DNA of 64,000 nucleotides from Bacteroidota bacterium (GTDB lineage: Bacteria > Bacteroidota > Bacteroidia > Chitinophagales > Chitinophagaceae). This document shows, one piece after another, positions 36,421-45,339 of this stretch. Every line of letters starts with the position of its first letter. Position 1 is the stretch's first letter. The notes under the pieces are model-generated. The model did no database searches, was not told the origin of the DNA, and saw only the letters and a program-made list of their open reading frames with translations. The position numbers and the translations under genes are program-made. Location of the stretch: contig CANGQJ010000008.1 of NCBI GenBank assembly GCA_947456625.1, positions 1 through 64,000 of the forward strand, in the 5' to 3' direction.

Positions 36421-38313
36421 CTAATGATTTACAATTAAAACCGGGATGCTCACCTTATGCCTAACTGCCTCAATGGTTTCCCCAAATAAATAGTCCTTTA
36501 TCCCCTGGTGTCGATGTGCACCCATTACTAACAATTGTGCGTCTTTTTCATTCACAATGCGTATTATTTCCTTAACCCTATTTTGGTAACCAATAGCTTT
36601 ACTAGCCTTATAGCCTTTTTCATTTAAAGCCTGAACATAGGCATCTAAACGCTCCTGATCTTTTCTGGATTCAATATCATCACTTGCCTCTAATAAATAA
36701 TTAGCAGTAACACTTTCTACAATATGAATAAAAATAAATTCGGTTGCTGATTGTTCATTATTAATTTGTTGATTAAACGCATGCGCAATAGCTGTTTTAA
36801 TTAATTTTTTATCACTTACCGAAAAATCAACAGCAATTGCAATGCGCTGAACAGGTTGTGTATTTGTCCAATCCAGTTCCACAAGATCCCCATGAAAATC
36901 GGAACCTGACTTAGACGAAACCTTGTGAATAAACGGATAAATAGTAATGTAAAGTAATAAGCCTACAAAAAATAATACCAACAAAACAATTACTACTTTT
37001 AAAACCAACATATTTGTTTGAGTCAAAAATTGGGTAACAAATTCAAAAACTAAATTACCATTTAAGTAAATTAAAATAAGGGCAACCAACCAGGATAGGA
37101 TTTTAATTTTCCAGTTTATTGCAAACTCACCCATTGTTAATTTATCACTTACAAAATGTATAAGTGGAATCACCGCATATCCCAACTGTAAACTTAAAAT
37201 TACCTGACTAAAAATTAATAAAGCGTCCACATGATCCTCTCCCATAATTCCAATAACCAAAACAGCAGGAATAATGGCTACTAAGCGGGTTATAAGCCTG
37301 CGTATCCAAGGGTTTAGCCTTAGTTTTAAGTATCCTTCCATTACAATTTGACCAGCTAAAGTGCCTGTTACTGTTGAACTTTGACCTGCTGCAATTAATG
37401 CAATTGCAAATAAAATAGGTGCTAATTTAGATCCTAAAAGTGGTGCAAGTAGTGCATGTGCATCTTGTATTCTTGCAACCTCTTTATGCCCCGTTGCAAA
37501 AAATGCAGTTGCAGCTAAAATTAATATAGATGCATTTACAAAAAATGCTGCGTTTAATGCAACCGTACTATCTATGAAATTATAAAAAATAGATTTTTTA
37601 ATCCCGGCAGCATTCCGATTTATTTTTCGGGTTTGAACCAAGGCCGAGTGCAGGTATAAATTATGTGGCATTACCGTTGCTCCAATAATACCCACTGCTA
37701 TATACAAAGCATCGGGAGAAAGCTTGGAAGGAATAAAACCTTTTATAGCATAGGACAAGTTTGGCTTTGCAATAAACAATTGAATAAAAAAACTAAACCC
37801 AATGGTAGCCACTAGTAAAATAATAAAAGCTTCCATTTTTCTAATACCATAGCGTTGCAAGAATAAAAATAAAAAAGTATCTGTAACTGTAATTAACGTT
37901 CCATACATCATAGGAAGTCCGGTTAGTAATTTAATACCAATAGCCATACCCAATACCTCTGCAAGATCGGTAGCAGCAATAGCAAGTTCTGCTAATAAAT
38001 AAAGTAACAAATTTACAAATGGAGGATAGGTTTCTCTATTTACTTGTGCTAAATCCAGCCTTCTAACAATGCCAAGTCTGGCACTTAAACTTTGCAGTAA
38101 AATAGCCATTAAATTACTTAAAAGCAATACCCAAATTAATTGATAACCAAAGGCGGCTCCACCCGCTAAATCGGTGGCCCAATTCCCTGGATCCATATAA
38201 CCAACACTTACCAAATAAGCAGGCCCAATAAATGCCAGTAATTTCCTCCACCCCACTTTTTGTTCAACTGGAACGGATTCATTTAAAGTATCTAGTGATT
38301 TGCTTGAGCTCAT
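36421..38313 (-). CDS. mntH: Nramp divalent-metal transporter fused to a UspA domain
   Basis: A 630-aa protein. The first about 440 residues are an Nramp transporter with the metal-binding DPGNW (41-45) in helix 1 and MPHNLYLHSALVQTR in helix 6, which together mark Mn(II)/Fe(II) uptake driven by protons. The C-terminal about 140 residues form a universal stress protein domain (RIAIAVDFSVSDKKLI, then the nucleotide-site motif LVMGAHRHQGIKDYLFGETIEAV). Standard MntH is about 410-440 aa. The UspA domain may sense ATP and gate transport; that is an inference. Confidence 0.92.
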   Translation of the reverse strand: MSSSKSLDTLNESVPVEQKVGWRKLLAFIGPAYLVSVGYMDPGNWATDLAGGAAFGYQLIWVLLLSNLMAILLQSLSARLGIVRRLDLAQVNRETYPPFVNLLLYLLAELAIAATDLAEVLGMAIGIKLLTGLPMMYGTLITVTDTFLFLFLQRYGIRKMEAFIILLVATIGFSFFIQLFIAKPNLSYAIKGFIPSKLSPDALYIAVGIIGATVMPHNLYLHSALVQTRKINRNAAGIKKSIFYNFIDSTVALNAAFFVNASILILAATAFFATGHKEVARIQDAHALLAPLLGSKLAPILFAIALIAAGQSSTVTGTLAGQIVMEGYLKLRLNPWIRRLITRLVAIIPAVLVIGIMGEDHVDALLIFSQVILSLQLGYAVIPLIHFVSDKLTMGEFAINWKIKILSWLVALILIYLNGNLVFEFVTQFLTQTNMLVLKVVIVLLVLFFVGLLLYITIYPFIHKVSSKSGSDFHGDLVELDWTNTQPVQRIAIAVDFSVSDKKLIKTAIAHAFNQQINNEQSATEFIFIHIVESVTANYLLEASDDIESRKDQERLDAYVQALNEKGYKASKAIGYQNRVKEIIRIVNEKDAQLLVMGAHRHQGIKDYLFGETIEAVRHKVSIPVLIVNH

Positions 38314-38383
38314 ATTGTAAATTTAAACATAAAAGCTTTTGTGAAACTCAGTTTGTTAGTCTAATTTTATCAAAAATTGGTCA

Positions 38384-39337
38384 ATGCGTTGTTTGTTTGT
38401 ACTGTTAATAGCTATAGGTTTTATGGGTTGTAGTGATAAACCAACCGATTTATCGGGCAATACCCCTATTAAAATAAATGATTTTAATAAAGTTTTCAAG
38501 CCTGCCGAACTGCCTATCTCCATTTCTGATACCAGCTTTAAGCATTTGGTGGATAGTATAATAATTGGCCAAAAGGCATTGGCACAATTTGTTCCCGATT
38601 CGGTGATTGATAAATTCATTGATCCAGATAATAAAAAAAAGCCTGTAATTCATCCTTTACTAAGAATTGAACAAGACGCAGAATATTATTTATTATTTGA
38701 TATTAAGTATCCAAAAAAACAAGACATCTTAGCCATTGTTTTTGATAAGAAAAACAAGTACTTGGATGCTAAATTAATTACCGAATTTAATGATGAAAAT
38801 AAAAATAGTGCCAAATACGAGAAATCATTAAACATTAACCGTGAGCCTTCGTTTTTAGTGGAGGAGCATAATATTTCCAATCAAGGAGCAGCTACCTATG
38901 AGAAAAAAGGATGGGCATATTCAGATGGAAATTTTAGACTTATATACTTTGACAGTAATAAAAAACCAGAAAATACAGTTATCATAAATCCAATTGATAC
39001 GATATTAACAAGTAAAAATGTGTATAGTGGCGATTACAAATCAGGGATAAAGAATTTAGTTTCATTACGCGACAATGGAGCACCAAATAAATACCAATTT
39101 TTTATTCATTTTGAAAAGAACGAAGGTGCATGTACTGGTGAACTAAAAGGCATTTTACAATTTAAAAATAATATAGCAACCTATTCTGAAAAAGGGGATG
39201 CATGTATTGTTCATTTTGCAATTAATGGAAATAATGTAACCATTAAAGAAGACGGGAACTGTGGCAATCACAGAGGAATGACCTGCTATTTTAACAATAG
39301 TTTTGATAAGGTGAGGAAGCCAAAAAAGAAAAAATAA
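38384..39337 (+). CDS. Putative lipoprotein of unknown function
   Basis: A 317-aa protein with a lipoprotein signal (MRCLFVLLIAIGFMGC, Cys at residue 16). The mature part is hydrophilic and beta-rich, with a C-terminal Cys-containing segment (EGACTGELKGIL, KGDACIVHFAI, DGNCGNHRGMTCYF) and a Lys-rich tail (KPKKKK). The late cysteines could form two disulfides. It is divergent from the Nramp gene with a 70-base shared promoter gap. I do not recognise the family. Confidence 0.75.
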   Translation: MRCLFVLLIAIGFMGCSDKPTDLSGNTPIKINDFNKVFKPAELPISISDTSFKHLVDSIIIGQKALAQFVPDSVIDKFIDPDNKKKPVIHPLLRIEQDAEYYLLFDIKYPKKQDILAIVFDKKNKYLDAKLITEFNDENKNSAKYEKSLNINREPSFLVEEHNISNQGAATYEKKGWAYSDGNFRLIYFDSNKKPENTVIINPIDTILTSKNVYSGDYKSGIKNLVSLRDNGAPNKYQFFIHFEKNEGACTGELKGILQFKNNIATYSEKGDACIVHFAINGNNVTIKEDGNCGNHRGMTCYFNNSFDKVRKPKKKK

Positions 39338-39383
39338 TCCACAAAAAGGCGTTGCAAACGATTGTTATTCACACCTAAATGTG

Positions 39384-39399
39384 TAAAATGTACATTTTA
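39384..39399. promoter_or_regulatory. 16-bp palindrome upstream of the glucan phosphorylase homologue
   Basis: TAAAATGTACATTTTA is a perfect palindrome 48 bases before the ATG. Flanking CCTAAATGT and ACATTTTAGG extend the symmetry with one extra base. It suits a dimeric repressor or activator site. Confidence 0.5.
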
Positions 39400-39446
39400 G
39401 GCAAATACCATTATATTGCACACAAATTATCAAACGCCCTATAACT

Positions 39447-41105
39447 ATGAGTTTTAGAAATTACCAGGTGCCTTATAAAATAAACGAACAGTTTAAGAAA
39501 AAGGCAGCTTACTTTTCTATGGAATTTGCTATTCACCAACCGCTGAAAATATACAGTGGAGGATTGGGATTTTTAGCTGGATCACATTTAAGAAGTGCCT
39601 ATGAACTTAATCAAAACATGATTGGAGTTGGTATCCTATGGAAATATGGCTATTATGATCAGGCAAGAAACCAGGATCAAACTTTACAGGTAACCTTCAT
39701 GGAGAAAATCTATAGCTTCTTGGAAGATACCGGTATAAAGTATCAGATTTTAATTCACGATCATCCAGTATGGGTAAAGGCTTATTATTTAGCCCCTACC
39801 ACTTTTAATAGTGCCCCACTATTTTTGCTAAGTACCGACTTGCCTGAGAACGACTATGTTTCTCAAACAATCACCCACCGTTTATATGATGCTAATGTGG
39901 CTACTAAAGTGGCTCAATTTATTTTATTGGGTGTAGGTGGAGCTAAATTAATTGATGAATTGAATTTTGAACCAGAAGTATATCATTTAAATGAAGCACA
40001 TGGTTTCTCTAGTGCATTTTATTTATTAAATAAATACAAGTCATTAGAAGAAGTTAAAAAGCGACTGGTATTTACAACACATACTCCAGAGGAAGCAGGT
40101 AACGAAAAGCATGATATATATTTATGTCATAAAATGGGTTATTTCTGTGGCCTAAGCATAGACGATGTAAGAAAATTAACGGGTATCCACGATGATCAAT
40201 TCAATCATTCTTTAGCAGCACTTCGTTTTGCTCGAAAAGCAAATGGTGTATCTGAATTACATGGTCATGTAAGTCGAGAAATGTGGGGAAAATATGAAGG
40301 TATTTGTCCAATTGACCACATTACAAATGCACAAAACTGGAAATACTGGGCCGATAAGAAATTATATGATAGCGCAGAAGCTAAGGATGATGCTGGATTT
40401 GATAGTCGTAAAAATTATTTGAAAAAGCGTGCTTTTGAAATAGTTGCCGATCAAACTGGTAAAGTTTTTGATCCAAATGTATTAACTATTGTTTGGGCAA
40501 GACGTTTTGCTGGCTATAAACGTGCCGATTTCTTATCATGGGACTTAGACCGTTTTGAAAAACTATTAGGTAATTTAAAACACCCAGTTCAAATTATATT
40601 TGCTGGTAAACCTTACCCAGTAGACTACCCTGCTATTTCTCAATTTAACAACCTAGTTCACTTAAGTAAAAACTACAACAATGTTGCCGTTTTAATTGGA
40701 TACGAACTTGGATTAAGTAAGAGTTTAAAGCAAGCATCTGATGTTTGGCTAAACAACCCTCGTGTACCAAGAGAGGCATCTGGTACTTCTGGTATGACTG
40801 CAGCAATGAACGGCGCTGTGAATTTTTCAACCGACGATGGATGGATTCCAGAGTTTGTAAAACATGCCAATAATGGTTTTGTTGTTCCAAAAGCAGATTA
40901 TGAAAACATGAACACACAAGAGCAAGATGATTATGATTTAGAAGCATTGTATAAAATATTGGAGAACGAAATTGTTCCAATGTATTATGAAAACCGCGAC
41001 AAATGGCGTTCTATTACCATTAATGGAATGAACGATGTGCGTGTACAGTTTGATAGTAACAGAATGGCGGAAGAGTACTATGAAAAAATGTACAAAACTA
41101 AATAA
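39447..41105 (+). CDS. Short alpha-glucan phosphorylase family protein (PLP lysine replaced)
   Basis: A 552-aa GT35-like protein of the short alpha-glucan phosphorylase type. It shows AAYFSMEFAIHQPLKIYSGGLG at the start, EVYHLNEAHGFSS, VFTTHTPEEAGNEKHD, TIVWARRFAGYKRADF and, late, PREASGTSGM followed by AAMNGAVNFSTDDGW. In active phosphorylases the residue after GTSGM/GTGNM is the Lys that carries PLP; here it is Thr451 (codon ACT). Without it phosphorolysis is doubtful, so the enzyme may be a different glucan transferase or inactive. It is flanked by a palindrome and a terminator. Confidence 0.85.
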   Translation: MSFRNYQVPYKINEQFKKKAAYFSMEFAIHQPLKIYSGGLGFLAGSHLRSAYELNQNMIGVGILWKYGYYDQARNQDQTLQVTFMEKIYSFLEDTGIKYQILIHDHPVWVKAYYLAPTTFNSAPLFLLSTDLPENDYVSQTITHRLYDANVATKVAQFILLGVGGAKLIDELNFEPEVYHLNEAHGFSSAFYLLNKYKSLEEVKKRLVFTTHTPEEAGNEKHDIYLCHKMGYFCGLSIDDVRKLTGIHDDQFNHSLAALRFARKANGVSELHGHVSREMWGKYEGICPIDHITNAQNWKYWADKKLYDSAEAKDDAGFDSRKNYLKKRAFEIVADQTGKVFDPNVLTIVWARRFAGYKRADFLSWDLDRFEKLLGNLKHPVQIIFAGKPYPVDYPAISQFNNLVHLSKNYNNVAVLIGYELGLSKSLKQASDVWLNNPRVPREASGTSGMTAAMNGAVNFSTDDGWIPEFVKHANNGFVVPKADYENMNTQEQDDYDLEALYKILENEIVPMYYENRDKWRSITINGMNDVRVQFDSNRMAEEYYEKMYKTK

Positions 41106-41134
41106 TGCATTAAACGCATCCTTCCCTTTTTACA

Positions 41135-41167
41135 AAAAATCCCTTCAAATATTTTGAAGGGATTTTG
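41135..41167. terminator. Bidirectional terminator between convergent genes
   Basis: AAAATCCCTTCAAA pairs with its complement around a two-base centre, with T- and A-runs outside. It closes both the phosphorylase-like gene and the long minus-strand uxuA operon. Confidence 0.85.
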
Positions 41168-41201
41168 TTTTTATAAAAATTGCTTAATAAAACCAATTAA
41201 A

Positions 41202-42599
41202 TTATTGAAGCTCTTTAATTTTTATACTTCTATACATTACATGCGTACCATGCTCTTGTAATAAAATATGTCCTTTATCGGCCATTCCAAAGTTGGGATA
41301 ACCTGCATATTTACTTCTTGCAACCAATGCATAAAAATAGGGAGTACCTCTTTGGTATTCCACTACTTTCCATCCATTAATCCAATGTTCAACTTTGCCA
41401 TTTGGAAATACAATAATTCGACCTCTATTCCATTCACCAACTGGGAATTTTTCTCTGCGTGCAGGCCCAATTCTCAAAGAAGGTATTAAATCATATAAAG
41501 AAGCCATTGTTCTATTACCAATGCTTCCCATTTTTGCATCTGGGTGTTTATCATCATCTAGTATTTGATACTCTAGTCCAATTGCAGAACCAGTTGTAGC
41601 TTCTTTTTCGGTTACAAAATATTTAACACCACTATTTGCTGTATCAGTAATTTTAAATTCAAATTGTAAATCAAAAGCATGGAATTCTTGTTCGGTAACA
41701 ATATCTCCACCATTTGCCGACTCTGCTCCATTAGCGCCATGCACATTTAAAGTACCGTCTTTGATATACCATGTACCAGCAGGGAAAGGTTTTTTTCCAG
41801 CCCCTCTCCAACCATTTGTTGTTTTACCATCCCAAAGTAATTTCACTCCACTTTTTTGCTCGTCTGCAGAAATGGTGTTTGGTATTAAATTAACAACAAA
41901 TAAATTATCAGCGGGCGAAGGTTTTAAATTAGAAGTTTGAATTCTAATGTTTTTCCATCTCACTTCTTGTCCGGCATCTTTTGGATTTTTAATTTCATGC
42001 ACTTGCAATGAAATAAAACCTTTTGGTGTCATGTCATCTATGACATGCGCACAGGCAATACCATTTACCCAGGTTCTAATATTATTTCCAATACATTCAA
42101 TTCTGTAGTGGTTCCAAGCGTTATTTTTAAAAGCTTTTTTTGCAGCTTCGTTATATTCTAACGGATATAACCAACCTCTTCTGGATTCATCATAAACTCC
42201 ACCACTCCATTGTCTTGTAGAAGGATCTATTTCCATTTGATAACCATGCACCCTATTTGGTGTATGTAAATCGGCAACAACACAATGATCGTTTTGATCA
42301 TGTTGCTCACTTCTAAATTGAATGCCTGAATTCATGTTGGTATCTACTTTTAAGTCCAACTCTAAAATAAAATCACCATATAATTTTTCGGTTGATAAAA
42401 AACTATTGGGTTGATCAGGCACTGTCCTTCCTACAATTTCACCATGCTCAACTGTATAATGCGCTTTTCCATTATACTGCACCCAGCCTTTTAAATCTTT
42501 CCCGTTGAAAAGATTTTCCCATTTTGCATTTTGTGCAAATAATACAGATGACCCAGTAATACAAGTCATCATCATTGATAAAATAAAAGTTTTCCTCAT
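41202..42599 (-). CDS. Exported double DUF1080 (3-keto-glycoside hydrolase-like) protein
   Basis: About 465 aa from the ATG at 42597-42599 (MRKTFILSMMMTC, signal peptide ending FAQ); an in-frame ATG 36 bases earlier lies before the stop of madM and is unlikely. Two concanavalin-like DUF1080 domains follow: one from KWENLFNGKDLKGW, with NSGIQFRSEQ, and a second from VKLLWDGKTTNGW, with NSGVKYFVTE. The family includes 3-keto-disaccharide and 3-keto-glucoside hydrolases. It is the last gene of the six-gene run from uxuA, 13 bases after madM. Confidence 0.88.
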   Translation of the reverse strand: MRKTFILSMMMTCITGSSVLFAQNAKWENLFNGKDLKGWVQYNGKAHYTVEHGEIVGRTVPDQPNSFLSTEKLYGDFILELDLKVDTNMNSGIQFRSEQHDQNDHCVVADLHTPNRVHGYQMEIDPSTRQWSGGVYDESRRGWLYPLEYNEAAKKAFKNNAWNHYRIECIGNNIRTWVNGIACAHVIDDMTPKGFISLQVHEIKNPKDAGQEVRWKNIRIQTSNLKPSPADNLFVVNLIPNTISADEQKSGVKLLWDGKTTNGWRGAGKKPFPAGTWYIKDGTLNVHGANGAESANGGDIVTEQEFHAFDLQFEFKITDTANSGVKYFVTEKEATTGSAIGLEYQILDDDKHPDAKMGSIGNRTMASLYDLIPSLRIGPARREKFPVGEWNRGRIIVFPNGKVEHWINGWKVVEYQRGTPYFYALVARSKYAGYPNFGMADKGHILLQEHGTHVMYRSIKIKELQ

Positions 42600-42612
42600 T
42601 TTGGAATGTAGT

Positions 42613-43359
42613 TTATGGTAAAAAATTATGAACAATATAATATAAAATGGATGGGCACAATAAACATCCCATTGCAGTATGAAAAGTTGCAGTTAATGCA
42701 CCATAAGGTACTAATTTAGTATTGGTAGCTGCCAGTCCTGCCGATACCCCACTTGTAGAACCTACCAACCCTCCAAAAATCATAGCTGATTGAGGATTAT
42801 CAATCCCTAATCTTTTTGCTAAAAAAGGAGTTGCAATGGTAACAAAAATGGACTTAATTACCCCTATTGCAATACTAATAGCAATTACTGCACTACTTGC
42901 CCCCACCGCTGCACCAGTAACTGGCCCAACAATAAAAGTGCAAGCACCAGCACCAATGGTGGTTATGGATTTAGCATCCTGATACCCCATAAAATATGCA
43001 ATAACACCTCCTACTACAAATGCTATTAAAGTACCAAGCACCAAACAAAGTAAACCCACTAATCCGGTTTTTTTAATTTCAGTAAAACTTGCTCCAAGCG
43101 CAGTTGAAACAATAGAAAAGTCGCGCAGCATAGAACCGCCCAATATTGCCATTCCAGAAAATGCTGGAATAGAAGCTACTCCTTTTTCACCACCAAAATA
43201 TGCAATTAATAATCCAATACTAATGGCAATTGCTGCGCCAGGAATTTTATTATTAGTAAGCTTCTTGCCTATAAAATAAGAAGTATACATTATTGCACTA
43301 ACTATTAAAAAAGCAAACACTAGTCCATTTTTATCTAATAATTTTGTTAAATCATTCAT
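42613..43359 (-). CDS. madM: Malonate transporter subunit MadM
   Basis: A 248-aa membrane protein with about eight helices. The stretches KKLTNNKIPGAAIAISIGLLIAYFGG, TTIGAGACTFIVGPVTGAA and GLVGSTSGVSAGLAATNTKLVPYGA are typical of MadM, which with MadL forms a sodium-dependent malonate importer in Malonomonas rubra and many proteobacteria. It starts 3 bases after madL. No malonate decarboxylase genes are nearby; instead a malonyl-CoA synthetase is encoded two genes upstream of madL. Confidence 0.88.
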   Translation of the reverse strand: MNDLTKLLDKNGLVFAFLIVSAIMYTSYFIGKKLTNNKIPGAAIAISIGLLIAYFGGEKGVASIPAFSGMAILGGSMLRDFSIVSTALGASFTEIKKTGLVGLLCLVLGTLIAFVVGGVIAYFMGYQDAKSITTIGAGACTFIVGPVTGAAVGASSAVIAISIAIGVIKSIFVTIATPFLAKRLGIDNPQSAMIFGGLVGSTSGVSAGLAATNTKLVPYGALTATFHTAMGCLLCPSILYYIVHNFLP

Positions 43360-43362
43360 AAA

Positions 43363-43737
43363 TTATAATTTACTTTTTTCAATATTTTTTGACAACTTAC
43401 TTAATACGGGAACTAATAAATAACATGCTATTGTAGCTATAATTCCTACCAAAAAAGCCAGCCAACCACCGGACAAGGCAGCGCGTACATTTTGAGTTGC
43501 AGACATGGCAACCACCACAGGAATGTACATAGTACTCCAAAATAAAATTCCATTTTCGGTTTCGGAAGGCATTAAATTATTTTTCTTAAAATAATCATTA
43601 CCAATAACTAGTAATAACATAGCAATACCTACACCACCCAAATTACCTGTTAGGTGAAATATTTTACCTAAATAATCTCCAGTAATATGCCCAATTAAAA
43701 AACAGGCTGCTAAAATTCCAACTCCATATATTTTCAT
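43363..43737 (-). CDS. madL: Malonate transporter subunit MadL
   Basis: A 124-aa membrane protein with four hydrophobic segments. It begins MKIYGVGILAACFLIGHITG and carries GGVGIAMLLLVIGNDYFKK and ENGILFWSTMYIPVVVAMSATQNV, all characteristic of MadL. It works with MadM, whose gene follows after 3 bases. The pair lies 30 bases after the two-domain esterase gene in the same minus-strand run. Confidence 0.88.
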   Translation of the reverse strand: MKIYGVGILAACFLIGHITGDYLGKIFHLTGNLGGVGIAMLLLVIGNDYFKKNNLMPSETENGILFWSTMYIPVVVAMSATQNVRAALSGGWLAFLVGIIATIACYLLVPVLSKLSKNIEKSKL

Positions 43738-43767
43738 AAACTTTTTATTTTACGTTAAGTAATAAAT

Positions 43768-45330
43768 TTATTTCTTATTTGATTGATTAGCTATCCACTT
43801 TACTTGGGCCTTAATTGCATTACCCCACACTTCATTACCTTGTTCTGTATAATGTAATTTGTCATCACGATATAATTTTTTAATTGGCAGCCCGTCTTCT
43901 CCTAAAAAATTTTTAGAGAAATTAATACTATATAAATTTTGCGAAGCCTTACAATAATCGTCAATTAATTTATTTGCAGTTTGTACCCTATCCCATGCAC
44001 CCCACCTACGTTCACTTGGAGAAATTTGAAGCCAGGTAATTGGTGTTTCAGGGAATTTTTTTCTAATTATTTCAACTGTATATTTAAATAATTCAAAAAC
44101 CTGTTCAGGGGATTTATCTTTTTCAGAATCCACAATATCATTGCCAACATACATATAAATTGCTTTTGGTTTATGCGGATAAACAATACGCTCCACATAA
44201 TAAGCTACGTCTCTTAAATTAGAACCTCCAAAACCTCTATGAATAATATCTGGGTAATCTAAATCTTTTCTAATATTTGTCCATAACCTAATATAAGAAC
44301 TTCCTAAAAATAGAAGTGCACTATCGGAATGCTTTTCAATTAAATTTAAACTATCAAATTTATTAATGTCGGCTTCATACCTTAACACTCCTTCCTCATT
44401 CTTTGATTTTACAATGGCAAGTTGTGTATATAACCAGTTGGCCATATCATTCACTGCGCTATCTTGTAAATTCTTTTTGTTATCCAAAGTATGACCCGCT
44501 CCAATAAATGGCCTCCATCCAGTTTGAACGCCTAATGAAACACAATATTTGTATAAAATATAAGGGCCATATTTGAAACTATGATAGTCAAAGGAACTGT
44601 CATATGGAACTGTTTTGTCCATGGTTCCTGCTGTATTAAAAAGTGGAACGTCCCCTTTTTTGATCCATTTATAATTAATTAATGCCCCCCAGTTATTCAT
44701 GACTGCTTTTACTTTTGAAGAGTACCCTTCATTGCCACTAGCCCCTTCGAGACTACCCCATTTTGTTTTATCAATATCGCTAGGCACTTCGTCCTCGTCC
44801 ATATATGCAATTGCAAGTGCAGTTTTTGAACCAGCCGAAGTTCCAGTTATAAAAACCTGAGCACTATCAATCCCAAATTTATCTGCATACTTTTTAAAAA
44901 ATCTAATGGCAGCCTTGCCATCCTGCTGGGCACGATACATGGCTTCATGATAGTCTTTAATTTCACCATTATTTTCAATTCCTAAACGGTAATCAATGGT
45001 TGCAGTAACATATCCTTTTCTAGCAAAGTGGGTACACAAAAGTGTACTAACATTCCCCGATTTTGAATTGTTTTTAAAACCGCCTCCATGAATAAAAATT
45101 AATAGAGGGCGCTTTTTTACGGTATCAGTTTTTGGAGGCGTGATAATATCTAAATATAAATCTTCACTTACATTTTTTATGTTTAAGGCACTGCCGTATT
45201 TAATATTTGTAATCGAATCAACTTCGTTAAATATAAATTGCTTATACCTTTTTTGGGCATTTAAATGAATAGACAAAAATGCTAAAAACAAAAAGGTGCA
45301 AGTTTTAAACCAGCTAATTTTATAATTCAT
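43768..45330 (-). CDS. Two-domain esterase: alpha/beta hydrolase plus SGNH hydrolase
   Basis: A 520-aa exported protein (signal peptide about 1-25, ending LNAQ). The N-terminal half is an alpha/beta hydrolase with the oxyanion HGGGF at 81-85 and nucleophile elbow GTSAG (Ser165), and a catalytic His in FIGAGHTLD. The C-terminal about 190 residues form a GDSL/SGNH hydrolase: GSSYIRLW, GFGGSNLRD, YVGNDI and DKLHYTEQG give all four blocks. Both halves look active. The combination fits removal of ester groups from sugars. It lies between the malonyl-CoA synthetase and malonate transporter genes, which points to malonyl esters. Confidence 0.85.
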   Translation of the reverse strand: MNYKISWFKTCTFLFLAFLSIHLNAQKRYKQFIFNEVDSITNIKYGSALNIKNVSEDLYLDIITPPKTDTVKKRPLLIFIHGGGFKNNSKSGNVSTLLCTHFARKGYVTATIDYRLGIENNGEIKDYHEAMYRAQQDGKAAIRFFKKYADKFGIDSAQVFITGTSAGSKTALAIAYMDEDEVPSDIDKTKWGSLEGASGNEGYSSKVKAVMNNWGALINYKWIKKGDVPLFNTAGTMDKTVPYDSSFDYHSFKYGPYILYKYCVSLGVQTGWRPFIGAGHTLDNKKNLQDSAVNDMANWLYTQLAIVKSKNEEGVLRYEADINKFDSLNLIEKHSDSALLFLGSSYIRLWTNIRKDLDYPDIIHRGFGGSNLRDVAYYVERIVYPHKPKAIYMYVGNDIVDSEKDKSPEQVFELFKYTVEIIRKKFPETPITWLQISPSERRWGAWDRVQTANKLIDDYCKASQNLYSINFSKNFLGEDGLPIKKLYRDDKLHYTEQGNEVWGNAIKAQVKWIANQSNKK

Positions 45331-45339
45331 GAATTTGTT

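Noticed and set aside
42613..43737. MadLM as part of a malonate decarboxylase system
   Set aside because: No mdc/mad decarboxylase, ACP or biotin-carrier genes are present in the neighbourhood; the ligase next to it fits better.
43738..43767. Promoter between the esterase and madL
   Set aside because: The gap is 30 bases without a TAnnTTTG box; cotranscription is simpler.
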